The notes under the pieces: model-generated
Databases searched by the model: none
Told to the model about the DNA's origin: nothing
The model's input: the letters and a program-made list of their open reading frames with translations, nothing else
DNA from: Eucommia ulmoides
Taxonomy: Eukaryota; Streptophyta; Magnoliopsida; Garryales; Eucommiaceae
Reading direction: 5' to 3'
NCBI GenBank assembly: GCA_016647705.1
Contig: CM028335.1
Coordinates: 23,166,905-23,230,904, forward strand
Length of the DNA: 64,000 bases
Made by a program: the position numbers and the translations under genes
Shown here: piece by piece, positions 47,508-59,599 of the stretch
How the letters are laid out: each line of letters opens with the position of its first letter
How positions within the stretch are numbered: position 1 is the stretch's first letter

Positions 47508-47771
47508 GAACTACAAAACTTGCCCAACACTTTGTATTTTGATCTTGTACAACTTGTAATGTCAAAAGATTATGGTAAATGAAAAGAAAGCATTTTTGGT
47601 TCAATGAACTTTTAGTTTTTACAAGGTAGGTCCCTCACGGATCGAACCCTGAGGAAGATCGACAAGCTCGGCCATACCAAGCTCGCAAATCACTTGGGGG
47701 GCAAAACGATCCCAAAACAAAAGTGAAACCAAGCCCAACTCCAGCCATCAACCCAGGCCGAGGTAGCCCTC
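47508..47771 (+). other. Element C post-pol spacer
   Basis: Non-coding. It includes the first hairpin-type unit (CAAGCTCGGCCATACCAAGC, CACTTGGGGGGCAAAA) that recurs after 50480. It ends at the target duplication CCCTC (47767-47771) of the B-family insertion. Confidence 0.6.
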
Positions 47772-50473
47772 TGGTAGGGCGTGAAATACACCGCTACTTA
47801 CTTTCGCAAGTATACGAGGTCTAAGTTTTAGTATAGTGTGATCGTTAAGATCGAGTTATCGTATCCACAGGGATTGGTGTCGTTACTATCGAATACCGCG
47901 TTTGTCGTGACCTAATTTTATCTAGGTGAAAAACAAATGTATTTAATTAATTAAACTAATACTAATATAACCTAAATTAACTACACTAATATGCTAATAT
48001 ATTTTAGGGTGAAGAATCGCCTAGGGATTAACGTATTTACAAATACGTGTTCGATCTCGATTTACTTACGTTTATGATGTTCGATCTATTTGACAACCTC
48101 GGTATGTAAACTCCACCGCCACCTCTCCCGGGTGTAAGACGGGGGAATACATGACTTCGAGTCAACGTAAAAGTCCCCCACAATGTCTTAATGACCCTAG
48201 GTCACAATACTCTCGCCCAGCATCATTGATTGCACACAATCCAACTCCTTCCCGGGTTATTGGATCGTCGCGTTGTATTTACGCTATCGATAATCTCAGT
48301 TCTAAAACTCCCTCGCCACCTCTCCTGAGTGTAAGACGATGGATATAACGCAAATTCGAATCAATGAAAAAGTCCCCCTCAACGTCTTAATGACCCTAGG
48401 TAGCGTGTGTCTTGCCCCACATCATCGATTGTCCACGATTCAAACCCCGACCGGGTTATAGAATCGTGGCGTTTGTTTACCCTAATTCGAATAAGGGGTT
48501 TGTTAAAACCCCATATTCTCCATTTATCTAACTAAGCATGATAAACAAATAATACGATAAATACAATCAAACTACGAAGAACATTCATAAACGAAACACC
48601 GAAATCATCCAAACAACGTATTTATAAATTATATGTTAATCCCTACTACAATCCATATTTAACTTGGGGCCATAGACGCATATACAATGAAATAATGAGC
48701 TAAATATGCTCACATGATCCTAAGATAAAGAAATAAGGAAAAACAATCGAAGAACTTATCATCGTCTGAAGATAAACCACTAAGAACGCTCAACGATCGA
48801 TTCGTCGTCTTCTCCACTTCGGTAGTATAGTGTGATCGTGAAAGATCGGGTTATCGTATCCATAGGGATTGGTGTCGTTACTATCGAATACCGTGTTTGT
48901 CGTGACCTAATTTTATCTAGGCGAAAAACAAATGTATTTAATTAATTAAACTAATATTAATATAACCTAAATTAACTACAGTAATATGCTAATAGGTTTT
49001 AGGGTCAAGAATTTCCTAGGGATTAACGTGTTTACAAATACGTGTTCGATCTTGATTTACTCACGTTTACGGTGTTCGACCTATTTGACAATCTCGGTAC
49101 GTAAACTCCACCGCCACCTCTTCCGAGTGTAAGGCGGGAGAATACATGACTTCGAGTCAATGAAGAAGTCTCCCTCAATGTCTTAACGACCCTAGGTCAC
49201 GTGAGTCTCGCCCAGCATCATTGATTGCACACAATCCAACTCCCTCCCAGGTTATTGGATCGTTGCGTTGTATTTACCCTATCGACAATCTCCGTTCTAA
49301 AACTACATCGCCACCTCTCCCGAGTGCAAGATGAGAGATATAATGCAACTTTGAGCCAACGAAAAAGTCCCCCTCAACGTCTTAACGACCCTAGGTAGCG
49401 TGTGTCTTGCCCCATGTCATCGATTGTCCACGATTCAAACCCCAACCGGGTTATAGAATCGTGGCGTTTGTTTACCCTAATCCGAATCCGGGGTTTGTCA
49501 ATACCCTATATTCTCCATTTATCTAACTAATCATGATAAACAAACAATACGATAAATACAATCAAACTACGAAAAACAATCACAAGCGAAACACCGAAAT
49601 CATCCAAACAACGTATTTATAAATATGGTGTTAATCTCTACTACAATCCATATTTAACTCGAGGCTATAGCCGCATATACAATAAAATAACGAGCTAAAC
49701 ATGCTCACGTGATCCTAAGATAAAAAAATAAGGAAAAACAATCGAAGAACTTAGCCTCGTCCGAAGATAAACCGCTAAGAATGCTCTACGATTGATTCGT
49801 CGTCTTCTTCACTTTGGGATGTGAGCTCCACCTCTAAAACTACTAAAGATACCCTTATATATAGCCTAGGGGGCTCAAAAAGCCATGGGGGCAAGAGAAT
49901 CACCGGCCAAGGGGGAGGAGATGGGGTATTTATAGCCAAAATATCTCAAAAATATCTAAAAATATCTCAAGACTGTGCAGTGCAAATCTGTCTAGGCAGT
50001 GGATTCTTCGCCTAGGCGGAGTTAGGTCGGTTCGGTCGGATCTCCTAGGCGGTGAAGTAGGCGGTGGACTGGGAGAACATTTTGTTGGATTTTTGCTTAG
50101 GCAAACAACTGTCAGTAGCCTATCTGCGTCTTTTGCTGAATTTCCGCCTAAGCGATAGAATCTTCGTCTAGGCAGTCGTCCGTCAGTAACATTTTTCTCT
50201 TTCTCAGCTTTTTCACCACTTAGGCGGTGGTCTAGACGCCTAAGCGATGGGCCTATTTTATTTTTCAACCTCCGAGCTTGTTTATCCACCGTAACTTCGA
50301 ACCGCTTTGGTTCGATCTCATCGTTTTAGCTCTAGTTTCCAATCTTTTTTGCCCCACACACCTGATTTATACAAAAAGATAAAAACTAATTAAAACATAA
50401 TAAAAATAACTATAAACATATTCAAAAACTAACAAATTCAGATTGGAAATAGATAGATTTTTCACACCTATCA
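47772..50473 (-). mobile_element. B-family LTR insertion with 1-kb internal duplication
   Basis: In minus orientation it starts TGATAGGTGTGAAAAAT (50473) and ends GCCCTACCA (47772). It is flanked by perfect CCCTC duplications (47767-47771, 50474-50478). Length is 2702 bp against about 1650 for other LTRs because a segment is present twice in direct orientation: 47829-48819 and 48823-49815, period about 995 bp. Both copies hold the 198-bp pair and the GGGATTGGTGTCG block. There is no gag or primer site, so this is a solo LTR that duplicated internally. U3 (49985-50260) carries several CGCCTAGGCG and CGCCTAAGCG motifs. Confidence 0.85.
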
Positions 50474-50479
50474 CCCTCT

Positions 50480-51340
50480 AAGCCTAGGGATTGACCCAGG
50501 GATGAAAATTGAGTGAAAGACTGCAATTTGGAGAAGATCGATGAACCCAAAAATTGGGCTCGTCAATCATCTGGGGGGCAAAATAAAAACCGCCAGACAC
50601 ATACGACTTCAGCAACTCGCTCAGAGCGAGCTTCTTTAATCGTCTGGAGGGAAAAATAAAATCCACCCGAAATAAACGACTTTAGCAACTTGCTCAGAGC
50701 GAGCTTCCTTGATCATTTGGGGGAAAAATAAAAACTGTCGTATTGCACCAGCCTATTTTAAGGCCGTTAACGAGCTCAATAAAAGTTTGCCTGTCTTGCA
50801 AAAGACGTCCTCGACAGACTACTGTTGACGAGCTATCTTAGACGTCTGGGGGGGGGGGCAAAATCAAAGTAACGTGGCGAAATTGTTCTGATTACCCCAA
50901 AAAATACATCCTCGACAAACCACTGTTGACAAGCTATCTTAGATGTCTGGGGGCAAAATCAAAGTAACGTGGCGAAATTGTGCTAATCACCCTGAAAAAG
51001 ACGTCTTCAACAGCTTGCTTGAAGCAAGCTCCCTTGAACGTCTGGGGGAAAAATACAAACTGCCATAGCGTATTAAAAGATTCCCACACGAGAAGACAAC
51101 AATACAGCCCGGCAGTGACGGGCTCTTTGATTGTTTGGGGGGTAAGGTGTCCAAATACAGAACGATCGATGGCCCAAGTGATGAAAGTTGACCGGGCATA
51201 GAACAGTTTATTCAGGTCGACTCGCCTGGGTTACTTGGGCCCAAAAGACTGAAGGAGTTTACCTAGTCGACCACCACAGCTCACTGAGCCCGAGCTCTTT
51301 TGATCGACTGGGGGGCAAGGGCCGTGAGGAGTGCCGGGCA
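50480..51340 (+). repeat. Hairpin-bearing tandem repeats after pol in element C
   Basis: About nine degenerate units of roughly 85-110 bp each end in (T/C)TGGGGGGCAAAA-type text and hold a small inverted repeat: ACTCGCTCAGAGCGAGCTT, CAGCTTGCTTGAAGCAAGCT, ACCCAAAAATTGGGCT, AGCCCGGCAGTGACGGGCT. Two neighbouring units (50770-50990) share AAATCAAAGTAACGTGGCGA almost exactly. The arms differ between units but stay complementary. One further unit lies before the insertion at 47660. Confidence 0.75.
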
Positions 51341-51655
51341 CAAAAGTTGTTCTTCAGCTCGGCAAACCTTGGCCACTGCCACTTGTAAAAATCCATGAGG
51401 AGTGTCGAGCACAGGAGTCGTTCTTCAGCTCGATAAACCTTGGCCACTTGTGGAAATTAAAATTTCTTTTTCGAAAACGTCGACATTCAGCAAACAAAAT
51501 GGACACAAGAGAAAGAAGAGCAAAAGTATTTTATATTCTGGTCGTTTTTTAAATTTACAAAAAAAGAGCAAGATACAAGCCCGCAAGATACAAGCCCGCT
51601 AATTGCTGGGCCGCACAAAAATAAAAAATAAAAGAAGTAGCTAAAAGAGAGTTGG

Positions 51656-54027
51656 TCAGGCTGGGCTGGTGGACTGGTCGGCTGTGGTCTCATCTACCGT
51701 ACCCTCCTCGCGGGTTTCAGATGGTCGGCTCGGCTCGACTACAGGGGTTGTTGGTGCACTATCTAGCGCGGCATCCTGTCTTGTCTCAGCCTCAACAATG
51801 TCCTTACTAGTCAGCTCGAGGGTCAGCCTCGAGGAGTCCACATCTGGGAACTGTTGGTGCAGAGAGTTGATCGCTCCTTTGAAGCCGAGCTCGATCACAC
51901 TGACGGTGATGCGGTCCCGGAGCCCGGTAAATTCTTTGCTTCGCTTGTACTGGGCAACCGCATTAGCCCGGACCTGTACGAGTTCAGCCGCGTGGTCCTT
52001 ACGGAGTTCCTTCAACTTTACCTTGGCCACGTGCTCGGATCGTCGGGCCTCCTTGGCCTTCTCCTCCGCCACCCCCTTCTCCACTTGAAGTCTCTGGTTT
52101 TCCCCGGTCACCCGGTCTAACTCCTTCTTGAAGTCCTCCAGCATCTGGATGTCCTTCTCCCTCTCTTGCACAAGTGCGTTAAGCGCTTGGTTGGACTGGT
52201 ATAGAGGAGAACCGGCCTCCAACGAGGCAAAGAATGCCTATACGGTCAATAACAATGTCGTTAAAAATGTAAAGTATTCTCTAAGTTCTAAAAGCCGACC
52301 GAGAAGGGTTACTTACCGAGAACGTGTTCCAATTCAGGTCGGCACAGAGCTTAGCATCCGTCTTGTCGGTGAACCTCCTCCTATCTACCGAAGGTACTAT
52401 TTACATCACGAACTGCATCAGCATGCTGCCATTCTGAGTCGTCGATTGGTCGGGTCAGAGTCCGGTATGGATGATTAGCTCTGGTCTTCCGGTGCCCTCG
52501 TGCAGCTGCTCCTTATCCTGGACTGGGGTGGCGGCTTGGCTCTTTTTGTGATGACCGAACGGCGCGTCAGATGTCCTCACCTTCCTCTTCCCCTTGTCTT
52601 TCCTTACGAGCGGGGTGGGGTCATCCTCGATGATCTCTATCCGTGTTGCACTCGCGGCCACCGGGGTGTCAGCTCTGTTGGGCATTAAGATAGGCCGAGC
52701 TTGGCTTGCCGGTCTCACCTCTTTTGTCCCCGTCCTGGCCGGTATACTTTGGGCGACCTGCTGAGAGTCTATATTTTTCTTCGCCATCCGGGCTATCGTA
52801 GCCAGGTTCATCACTAAAAAACAAGCAAAACGAATAAACCCATCAGCAGGAAAAAGACCAAGTAAAGAAGAACGACGGGGACAGGCTCAGTGCACTTACT
52901 GTTTTTCGATTTCGGGTTTAGGGTCGGTGCCGGTAAGGTCGGGTTGCTCCAAAAGTAGATGTCGTATAGACACGACGTGAGTAGATGACCGACATTTGTA
53001 AATGGCGTCCTGAGGATTACCTCATTCTCCTGTAAAATGTCTGTGCTGGGCTTCCGTTTATTGGTCATTGAAAAAAAAAAAAAAAAAAAAACTCGTCAGA
53101 ACAAAAACTGGGGTAAAGAGAATGAGGTCTGAGCTGAAAAATGATTACCCATGTCTCTCCAGTGCCTCTGGATCGAAAAATCAAATGAAGGCTTCTCGTC
53201 GGACTCCCAACCGGTACTTTCTAGGCCCTAACTTCCATTCTTTAATGGATTCGGGGTAGCCCTTGAGAAACTTCAGCCGGGCTGATATGTAAAACCAATC
53301 CTTCTCATCGGGCATGGCCTTCTCCAGAAACAAAGTGTAGAACAGGTCGAGGGACGACGTCACTCTCTCGGCCAGGCAAATAATGTGGTACGACACGATG
53401 ATGCGGATGCTGTTGGGAGATAGTTGTGACGGACACAGATCCAAATCCCAACAGACCTCCCTCACCTAGGGGTGGATGGAAAATCGCAGTCTGGCCTGCA
53501 GCTGCTGGTCGTAGACTGCGATAAACCTCTCGGGTGGGTCGCATACTCAGTTATCCAGCCCTACTGCTCGAATTACTATCGAATTAGGCATTGCGTACTT
53601 ATTGTGGAGCTTGTGAACCGCTTTCTCTAAGAGCTTGGATTCTAGCTCCCAAACTGGAGCGTCCCGGGGAACTGTACAGGCTGATCGACACGAAGTCGAA
53701 CTCACCTATGGAGGGTGCTTGGATATGGATGGCCTAGCAGCAGAACCATAGGAGGAGCCTGCCACCCGACCCGTCCTCCGAGATCCACGAGAAGGACTAA
53801 CCGCAAGGAGTGCCCCTACTCCAGTATCACCCTAAGATTCCTCGGACGAGGTCGTCCACTGAAGGGCGGGCTCCTGCCCGCCCTCCGACCCGGAGGCCGG
53901 GGGAACGGGAAGATCCGACTCCGTCGCAGAGAAACTGAGCTCTATTTGGATGCCAGGGGAGTATGCGGCAATCACGTCTATTAAGGATGTGCTGCTTCCC
54001 GACCAGTCGGCCTCGGAGGTAGAAGAC
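51656..54027 (-). pseudogene. Element C antisense gene, multi-exon, last exon open
   Basis: The ATG at 54027 opens MSSTSEADWSGSSTSLIDVI for 65 codons to a TAG. Beyond it the frame continues with the Transposase_28-like text (QLSPNSIRIIVSYHIICLAE, WFYISARLKFLKGYPESIKE; 53465-53181). Splice-like sites follow: a donor after GAGACATGG near 53150, GTAAGTGCAC (about 52900) to TTTTTTAG (52815), and GTAAGTAAC near 52314 to CCGTATAG near 52240. The final exon (52222-51656) is open for 188 codons, strongly coiled coil (LVQEREKDIQMLEDFKKELD), with an acidic Thr/Ser end. Its N-terminal exons are broken. The function of these antisense proteins is not known to me. Confidence 0.65.
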
Positions 54028-54148
54028 ATGAAGAAGAAGAAAGTGAAAATAGGAGAAAAGGAGACAAGGACAAAAGGAGTACCGTGCTCCGGAGGTCGGT
54101 GAGAGCTTTCGCGAAAATTTGTTAAGGAAGTTCGAAAAATGGATCGCG

Positions 54149-54156
54149 TATTTATA
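54149..54156 (-). promoter_or_regulatory. TATA box of the element C antisense gene
   Basis: CCCTATAAATACGCG on the minus strand lies 122 bp before the ATG at 54027, between the 3' LTR and the gene. This spacing would give a leader of about 95 bases rich in CT. It suggests the antisense gene has its own promoter, separate from the LTR. Confidence 0.6.
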
Positions 54157-54458
54157 GGGTGCCGAGAAGTCCAAACGTCGCGTCTCATCATGCGGCTCGC
54201 AGAATATCGATTCTCGCTCTGCAGCCACATGTCAGCCATTTGGATGGACTGACAGTCTGGCTTCCTCGAGAAGCCAAAAGGCGCATCGAACACGTCGGTC
54301 TAGCTTCTAGAAAACACCAACGGACACTCTCAGCCGGACTGTTTTACCCCGATTCCACTGACCGCTCTATCCTCTAGCACGGTGCTCGCTCCGTGAGGCC
54401 TGCCCGCTAAAACCTCAGCGTCTCATGTTCCACTTCCATGTAGAGGCTTGGGGGCAAC

Positions 54459-55215
54459 TGATATAGGTAAAATTAGGCCCCTCCACGTGTCCGCGGATAA
54501 GGTCATATCTGCCGTAGAGCCACCTTCGTTCTAGCCTGGGCTGGTCTTGTTCAGCAACCCGCGAGAGGTCGGGGTGCCTAAATCGACCTTCTCATGAGTA
54601 GCCTGTTTGATCTGCGCTTCTCAGCCTGCAAGAGGTTGGAGTGCCCAGATCGATCTCCTCGGGCAAAGTCGACCTCACTTTCCATCTCGGAAGGTCGGGT
54701 ACCGGCCTCATCCTCAACAGTGATGGGCCCAAGGCCTAGGCCCATTGCTCTAATCCTCCGTGCTACCCATGCGCCTGACTACTTACCGGTAATCCAAGCT
54801 TAAGGTCTTAATCTTGTTTATGCTAATCGCTCTTTGGCCTATAAATATGAGGCTTCATCCACACTTTACAAGGACGAGAAAACCATTCTAGAGAGATAAA
54901 CTTTGCCTCAGATCAGTTAGACAGGTCGACATAACAGTAACTCTCTGACCTATCTTTCTCCCTGGATCCTTACTCTTACGCTGGAGGGGACACGCTAGGA
55001 ACAACTCGCCGTCCCTTGTATAGGTGGCGACTAGGAGCTCAGCCCGAACAACGACAGGAGCAAGGAGGAGAATCAAGACCCGGGTCCGGACTTAGGCCAG
55101 TTAGGTCAACCGGCCCGACTGTAGTACGAAAACAAGCGAGATTAATAACCCTCTTGTCCTTGATCTGAGAGTATTCAGACCATACTATTGGTTGGACCAA
55201 TTCCAGACACCAACA
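54459..55215 (+). repeat. 3' LTR of element C
   Basis: The LTR is 757 bp and similar throughout to 40810-41582. A TATA box is at 54840-54847. It is preceded by the polypurine tract GAGGCTTGGGGGCAAC and followed by the CATAT duplication. Confidence 0.9.
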
Positions 55216-55525
55216 CATATAAACGGCGGTTTGAAACCATCATTGCTTGCGCTAAACTAAAAAATATCATTTTGAACCTCCGCTTATAGGAAAGCTGCTA
55301 TAAATAGTATATTTAAACAGACAGGCCTTCCCTCATCTCCCTCATTTCTTGCGTTTCTCTTTTTTTTTTTTTATGTTCTGTGATTTCTCTCCCTCGCTCA
55401 CTCCCGTCGTACCTTTTTCTGTGGTATTCTGTCATCGTCATTGCTTTTCCTCCCTTTGTCTCTTGTATGTATATATTGTTCTTTCTCTCTCTTGTGTCCC
55501 GCAATGGTGAAACCGCCACCACAAT
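55216..55525. other. CACTA-like relic and gene-like CT-rich leader
   Basis: 55216-55310 continues the CGGCGGTTT-type motifs seen left of element C. After 55320 the DNA is CT-rich and ends with ATGGTGAAACCGCCACCAC (55504-55522), which looks like a plant leader and start codon. A possible continuation (GAGCCATCGCCGCTGGCC, 57631) lies beyond the next insertion. No product can be named. Confidence 0.3.
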
Positions 55526-56898
55526 TGTTTATCCTAGTATTACCTAATGGGGGGGGGGGTGAATTGGGTATTACAAATAGTTCTAACCAAGTTTTAGTTT
55601 TTTTTTTTTTTTGTTCTTTTACTTAACACTTAACAAATATTCAATGTAATCAAAGTACCAAATAAGTGAATCAAAATATTAAAACAAGTACAAACAGACA
55701 CACGTAAGAGATAGAGAAAAAGATAAGAGACACAACAATTTATAATAGTCCATTAAGGCCTCTCTTTATGTTCACTCTCCTGAGCTCCTTTGGGGATTTC
55801 TAATCTACTATAATTTGGATCTTCTTACCTGGTGAAGACCAAACCGTTAGCCCCTTACAAAATAAGGTATGTCTATGTTATGCTACAACTCTCACAATGC
55901 AAGCTACATTTATGCATGACTACAATTCTCTCGCTTAGACCAACACACTGGTCTAAGTTACAATTCACGCTTTTACATAACACAATTTTATCTTGTTTAG
56001 ATTTTGACAAGCCTAACCCTTGGAACTTCTATCAATCACCTACAATCTTAATACCCCTTATATTAACTCTTGTTAGGTGCTAGTAGAAGTGTCTGTACAA
56101 TGATTTGACTATTAACCCAAGAGCTATTTGATAGTTTTGATGATTCAATTAACTTGAATGTTTGGATGGACTAATGTTATTATTGAAGACGTGTTTACAG
56201 AAAATTAGTCAGAAGTAAAGGAGGAATAAAGTTAATGAATTGACAAAATGAGAATCCACGAATGATCAATGGAAGATATGATGAAAAACGATATTTTTAA
56301 GATTTTTCTGTTATTCCTAAGGTAAAACAACATTAACAATTATAAGCTCTTAATATAACCCGACTAAAATCACTTACTGTACATAAAAAAGAACTTATAT
56401 TCTCATACGTGTTTATAATTATGTGTTTAGGAATATTTAAATAATGTTTTGAAAGATTTTTTTTTTTTTTTTTGAAAAAAGATAGTTAGAAATGATCAAC
56501 TGATTTCAAAAATAAGTCAATTGACTGTAACTGAATTTTAAAATTTAAGAAAATTTGAAAAAACACTCAAACGGTTGACTTAAAGTTGATCTGGTTGATA
56601 AAAAATTATAAGTTCCCAGAGATTTTAAGAAATGAGAGAAGTGGTCAACCGATGGGTTAATTAATAGATATAGGTTTTCAAAAAATCATGAAACAATCGA
56701 CTGAAATGGTGAACCGATTGATCTTTGAAATTGTTGAAAATTGGCAACAAAAGGTCAACCAATGAAGGAATCAGTAAACCGATGGCTTGAATTTTTTAAA
56801 ATTTTTTGAATGTTATTCTGAGATATTTTTGCCGAGATATTTATAATTAAATATTTTTAAATCACTTTTAAATAATCTAAAATATTTTAAATATTTAG

Positions 56899-56929
<31 letters not shown>

Positions 56930-57626
56930 TTTTTTTCATTTGAAAATGAGGGTTTTACTGAAAATGTGTTTCGGTCCCTAAAATTTTCAATCTCGTGGTC
57001 TTACCAGTAAAATATCTTTGCATAATCTTTGGGGTAGATCTTTGAAATATTTTGGTGGATGAATATAGACTTAAAGTGAGTTGATTTCAATATGAAACCA
57101 ACCTTTATAGGTAGGGTCAAACATGAGGGTTTAAGGGAGAAGATTTAGGGTGTATCTTACTCAACTAGCTGTTAGAGCTTCTCTTCAAAATTCCTTAAAT
57201 AGACCTACATTTTTCAAAGTTCATACATTAAGGAAAATTAGATTTTTCAGATCAAAAGGATATATTTTATGAAATATTTTTTAGGCATTTTTGTTTTTTG
57301 AAAATCCATATAAAAAGAGAGATAAATTGTGAGAAAATTCTTTTGAAGACACCTTGATCATCTTGAGAAACTGAGATCATTACATTCTTGTTCAAATCAT
57401 TCTAGAGGAATTCTAGGTGAGATTTTTTCAATTTTTATTCTCAAGATCTATCTGTGCTTAGTTTTGTACTTAAACGTTTTATGAATATTTATCGTATTTT
57501 GATCCTCTTTTAGAAGATCTATTTGAAATTCTTTTGAAAATTCGTTTTTGAATAAATATTTGAATCTCATTATTGAACATTTTTTTTAAAGATAAAAACA
57601 GTTTGTGATATCTAATTTGTTATAGT
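55526..57626. mobile_element. SIRE-like LTR fragments, apparently two in opposite directions
   Basis: The left edge (TTACCTAATGGGGGG, GTGAATTGGGTATTA) and the CTCCTGAGCTCCTTTGGGGAT block match the SIRE-type LTRs at 2243 and 17001 in minus orientation. From about 56095 the sequence looks like a plus-oriented LTR, with repeated GGTCAACCGATGG-type words, a TATA box (CATATAAAAAG, 57308) and a GAAGACACCTTGATCATC start region. No clear duplication was found. Composite or rearranged. Confidence 0.4.
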
Positions 57627-57689
57627 TGAGCCATCGCCGCTGGCCACTGTCTCAAAATCATCATCGTGAACCAATAAACCATCCTACTT

Positions 57690-58690
57690 TCTCTATCAAA
57701 TAACAACAACAACTAAGCCTTTGTCCTACTTATGTAGGGTCGGCTACATAAATCCATTTACGCTATAGGGATCGATCAAGGGTCATTCCCTTAGTCAGGT
57801 TTAATGTCATTAAATAAATTCTAATGGTCTTGTCCAACGTCTTCTTAGGTCTACCTCTCCCTCTGGTAGCCTCTTGCACTTGAACTAAATCACATTTTCT
57901 CATTGGTGTTTCAATGGGTCTTCTATACACATGCCCAAACCATTGTAAACGATTTTCTCTAATTTTTTCTTCGATGGATGCTATTCCTAAATTCTCTCTA
58001 ATAGTTTCATTATTAATTTCATCCATTCTTGTCTTCCCACTCATCCACCGCAGTTTCCTAATTTCTGTCACCTCAATTTTCTAGACATGCGTTGTTTTTA
58101 CCGCCCAACATTCTGAATCATACAGAAGCGCTGGTCTTATAGCAGTTTCGTAGAATTTTTCTTTAAGTTTCAATAGAATCATACAATCATAAATCACCCC
58201 AACTGCACTCCTCCATTTTAACCAACCTGCCTTGACTCTATGCGTAATATCATCATCGATTTCACCATTGTTCTAAGTCATTGAACCTAAATATCTAAAA
58301 TGATAAACCTTTGACACCTCATCATCTCCAATTTTGACCTCACAAACATCACTCTGGTTATTACTAAAATTATAATGTATGTATTCCGTCTTACTTCGAC
58401 TAACCTTCAAACCTTGAGATTCTAAAGTTTCTCTTCATCTTTCTAACTTATTATTAATACCTATTATATTTTCGTCAAGTAATACTATGTCATCCGCAAA
58501 CAACATACTCCAAGATACTCTATCTTGAATATATTTTGTGAGATCATCCATCTCTAGAACGAAGAGGTAAAGACTTAAAGATGGTCCTTGATGTAAGCAT
58601 ATATTAATAGAAAATGCATAAGTATCTCCTCCTCCTGTTCGAACACTAGTAACTATACCTTCATACATATCCTTGATTATGAGTTCTTTA
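57690..58690 (-). pseudogene. RTE-type LINE 3' end with RT remnant
   Basis: Minus-strand translation at 58668-58435 gives GGGDTYAFSINICLHQGPSL and SMLFADDIVLLDE, the reverse transcriptase palm motif with FADD. At 58071-57763 it gives TEIRKLRWMSGKTRMDEI, REENRLQWFGHVxRRP-like text and RGRGRPKKTL, the C-terminal signature of plant RTE LINEs. It ends at about 57697 in a TTGTTGTTGTTATTTG tail, typical of RTE. Frames are broken. The upstream limit near 58690 fits 5' truncation during insertion. It would have copied its own RNA at a nicked target. Confidence 0.8.
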
Positions 58691-59599
58691 CCTCATTTTT
58701 TTTTAAATTACTAATGAAATTAGTTTTTCAACTTATATACCAAACCCGAGCATCTCGGTGTTGTGAACACCGAGACTAAGATCCTGGTGTTCGCAACACC
58801 CGAACCAAAAGATTTTTTATTTTTTTTAAATCGAATGGTCTTGGTATTCACAACACCGGGACCAAATGAATTTTTTTTTCTTAATCGAGTGATCCCGATG
58901 TTGTGAACTCTGGGATCACTTAAACCCTTAACGGCACATTGCCGTTTAAAAAACAACGATGTGTTGTTTGGCCGGTCAAACGGTACGTTGTACTGCTGAC
59001 CACGGGGCTTCAATATTTGGTCCCGATTTTCACAACACCGGGACCAAAAGCCTATTTTACCACCCACTCCCTCATTCTTCCTTCCTGCTCATTCATCCTT
59101 CCTCCTCTGTTCTTCCTCATTTCCTGCTCTTCATCCATTCATATTAAGAGAGTTTTGTTCCTTCAATTTTTTTTCTTGGAGTCTTAGAGTGTTCATCATT
59201 TATTTGGCCGATTTTCTTCATCAAAATTTAACAAATATTACAACTTCACAACTCCTACCTCCTACTACAAAGGTAAGTTTTTTTTTTTTTCTTTAATTGA
59301 TTTATTAGTTTGATTAGTATGTTTTTTACTTGTTATTTGTTAGCTTGATTAATTTACTTGTTTGTTAGTTTGATTAATTACTTGTTTTTTACACATTATA
59401 ATATACTGTTTAAAAAAAAATAATTAGTTAGTTAATTAATTAGTTTAGTTGTTAATTTAGTTTTTTAAAACATCAAAAGAACATTAGAGGATAGTTTAAT
59501 TTTAATTTGTTATTTATTTAATTTATTAGTTAATTTGTTTATTTTATTAGTTAGTTTACTTGTTTAATTTCTTGGTTAGATAGTTAATTTACTTTGTTG

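Larger units (their letters stand above)
40810..55215 (+). mobile_element. Tat-lineage Gypsy retrotransposon C
   Basis: The LTRs (40810-41582, 54459-55215) start TGATAT(G/A)GGTAAAATT and end CCAGACACCAACA. The 5-bp duplication CATAT (40805-40809, 55216-55220) is perfect. Internal order: primer site, gag, protease, RT, RNase H, archaeal-type RNase H, integrase, hairpin tandem repeats, an antisense multi-exon gene, 3' LTR. It is GC-richer than its surroundings. Without the B-family insertion (47772-50473) it is 11.7 kb. Stops and frameshifts are fewer than in A, and most motifs are intact, so it is younger. It belongs to the same group as A but is clearly a different family. Confidence 0.92.

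Noticed and set aside
51669-52088. 139-codon plus-strand frame
   Set aside because: It is the complement of the coiled-coil last exon of the antisense gene; the minus-strand frame has the heptad pattern and splice context.
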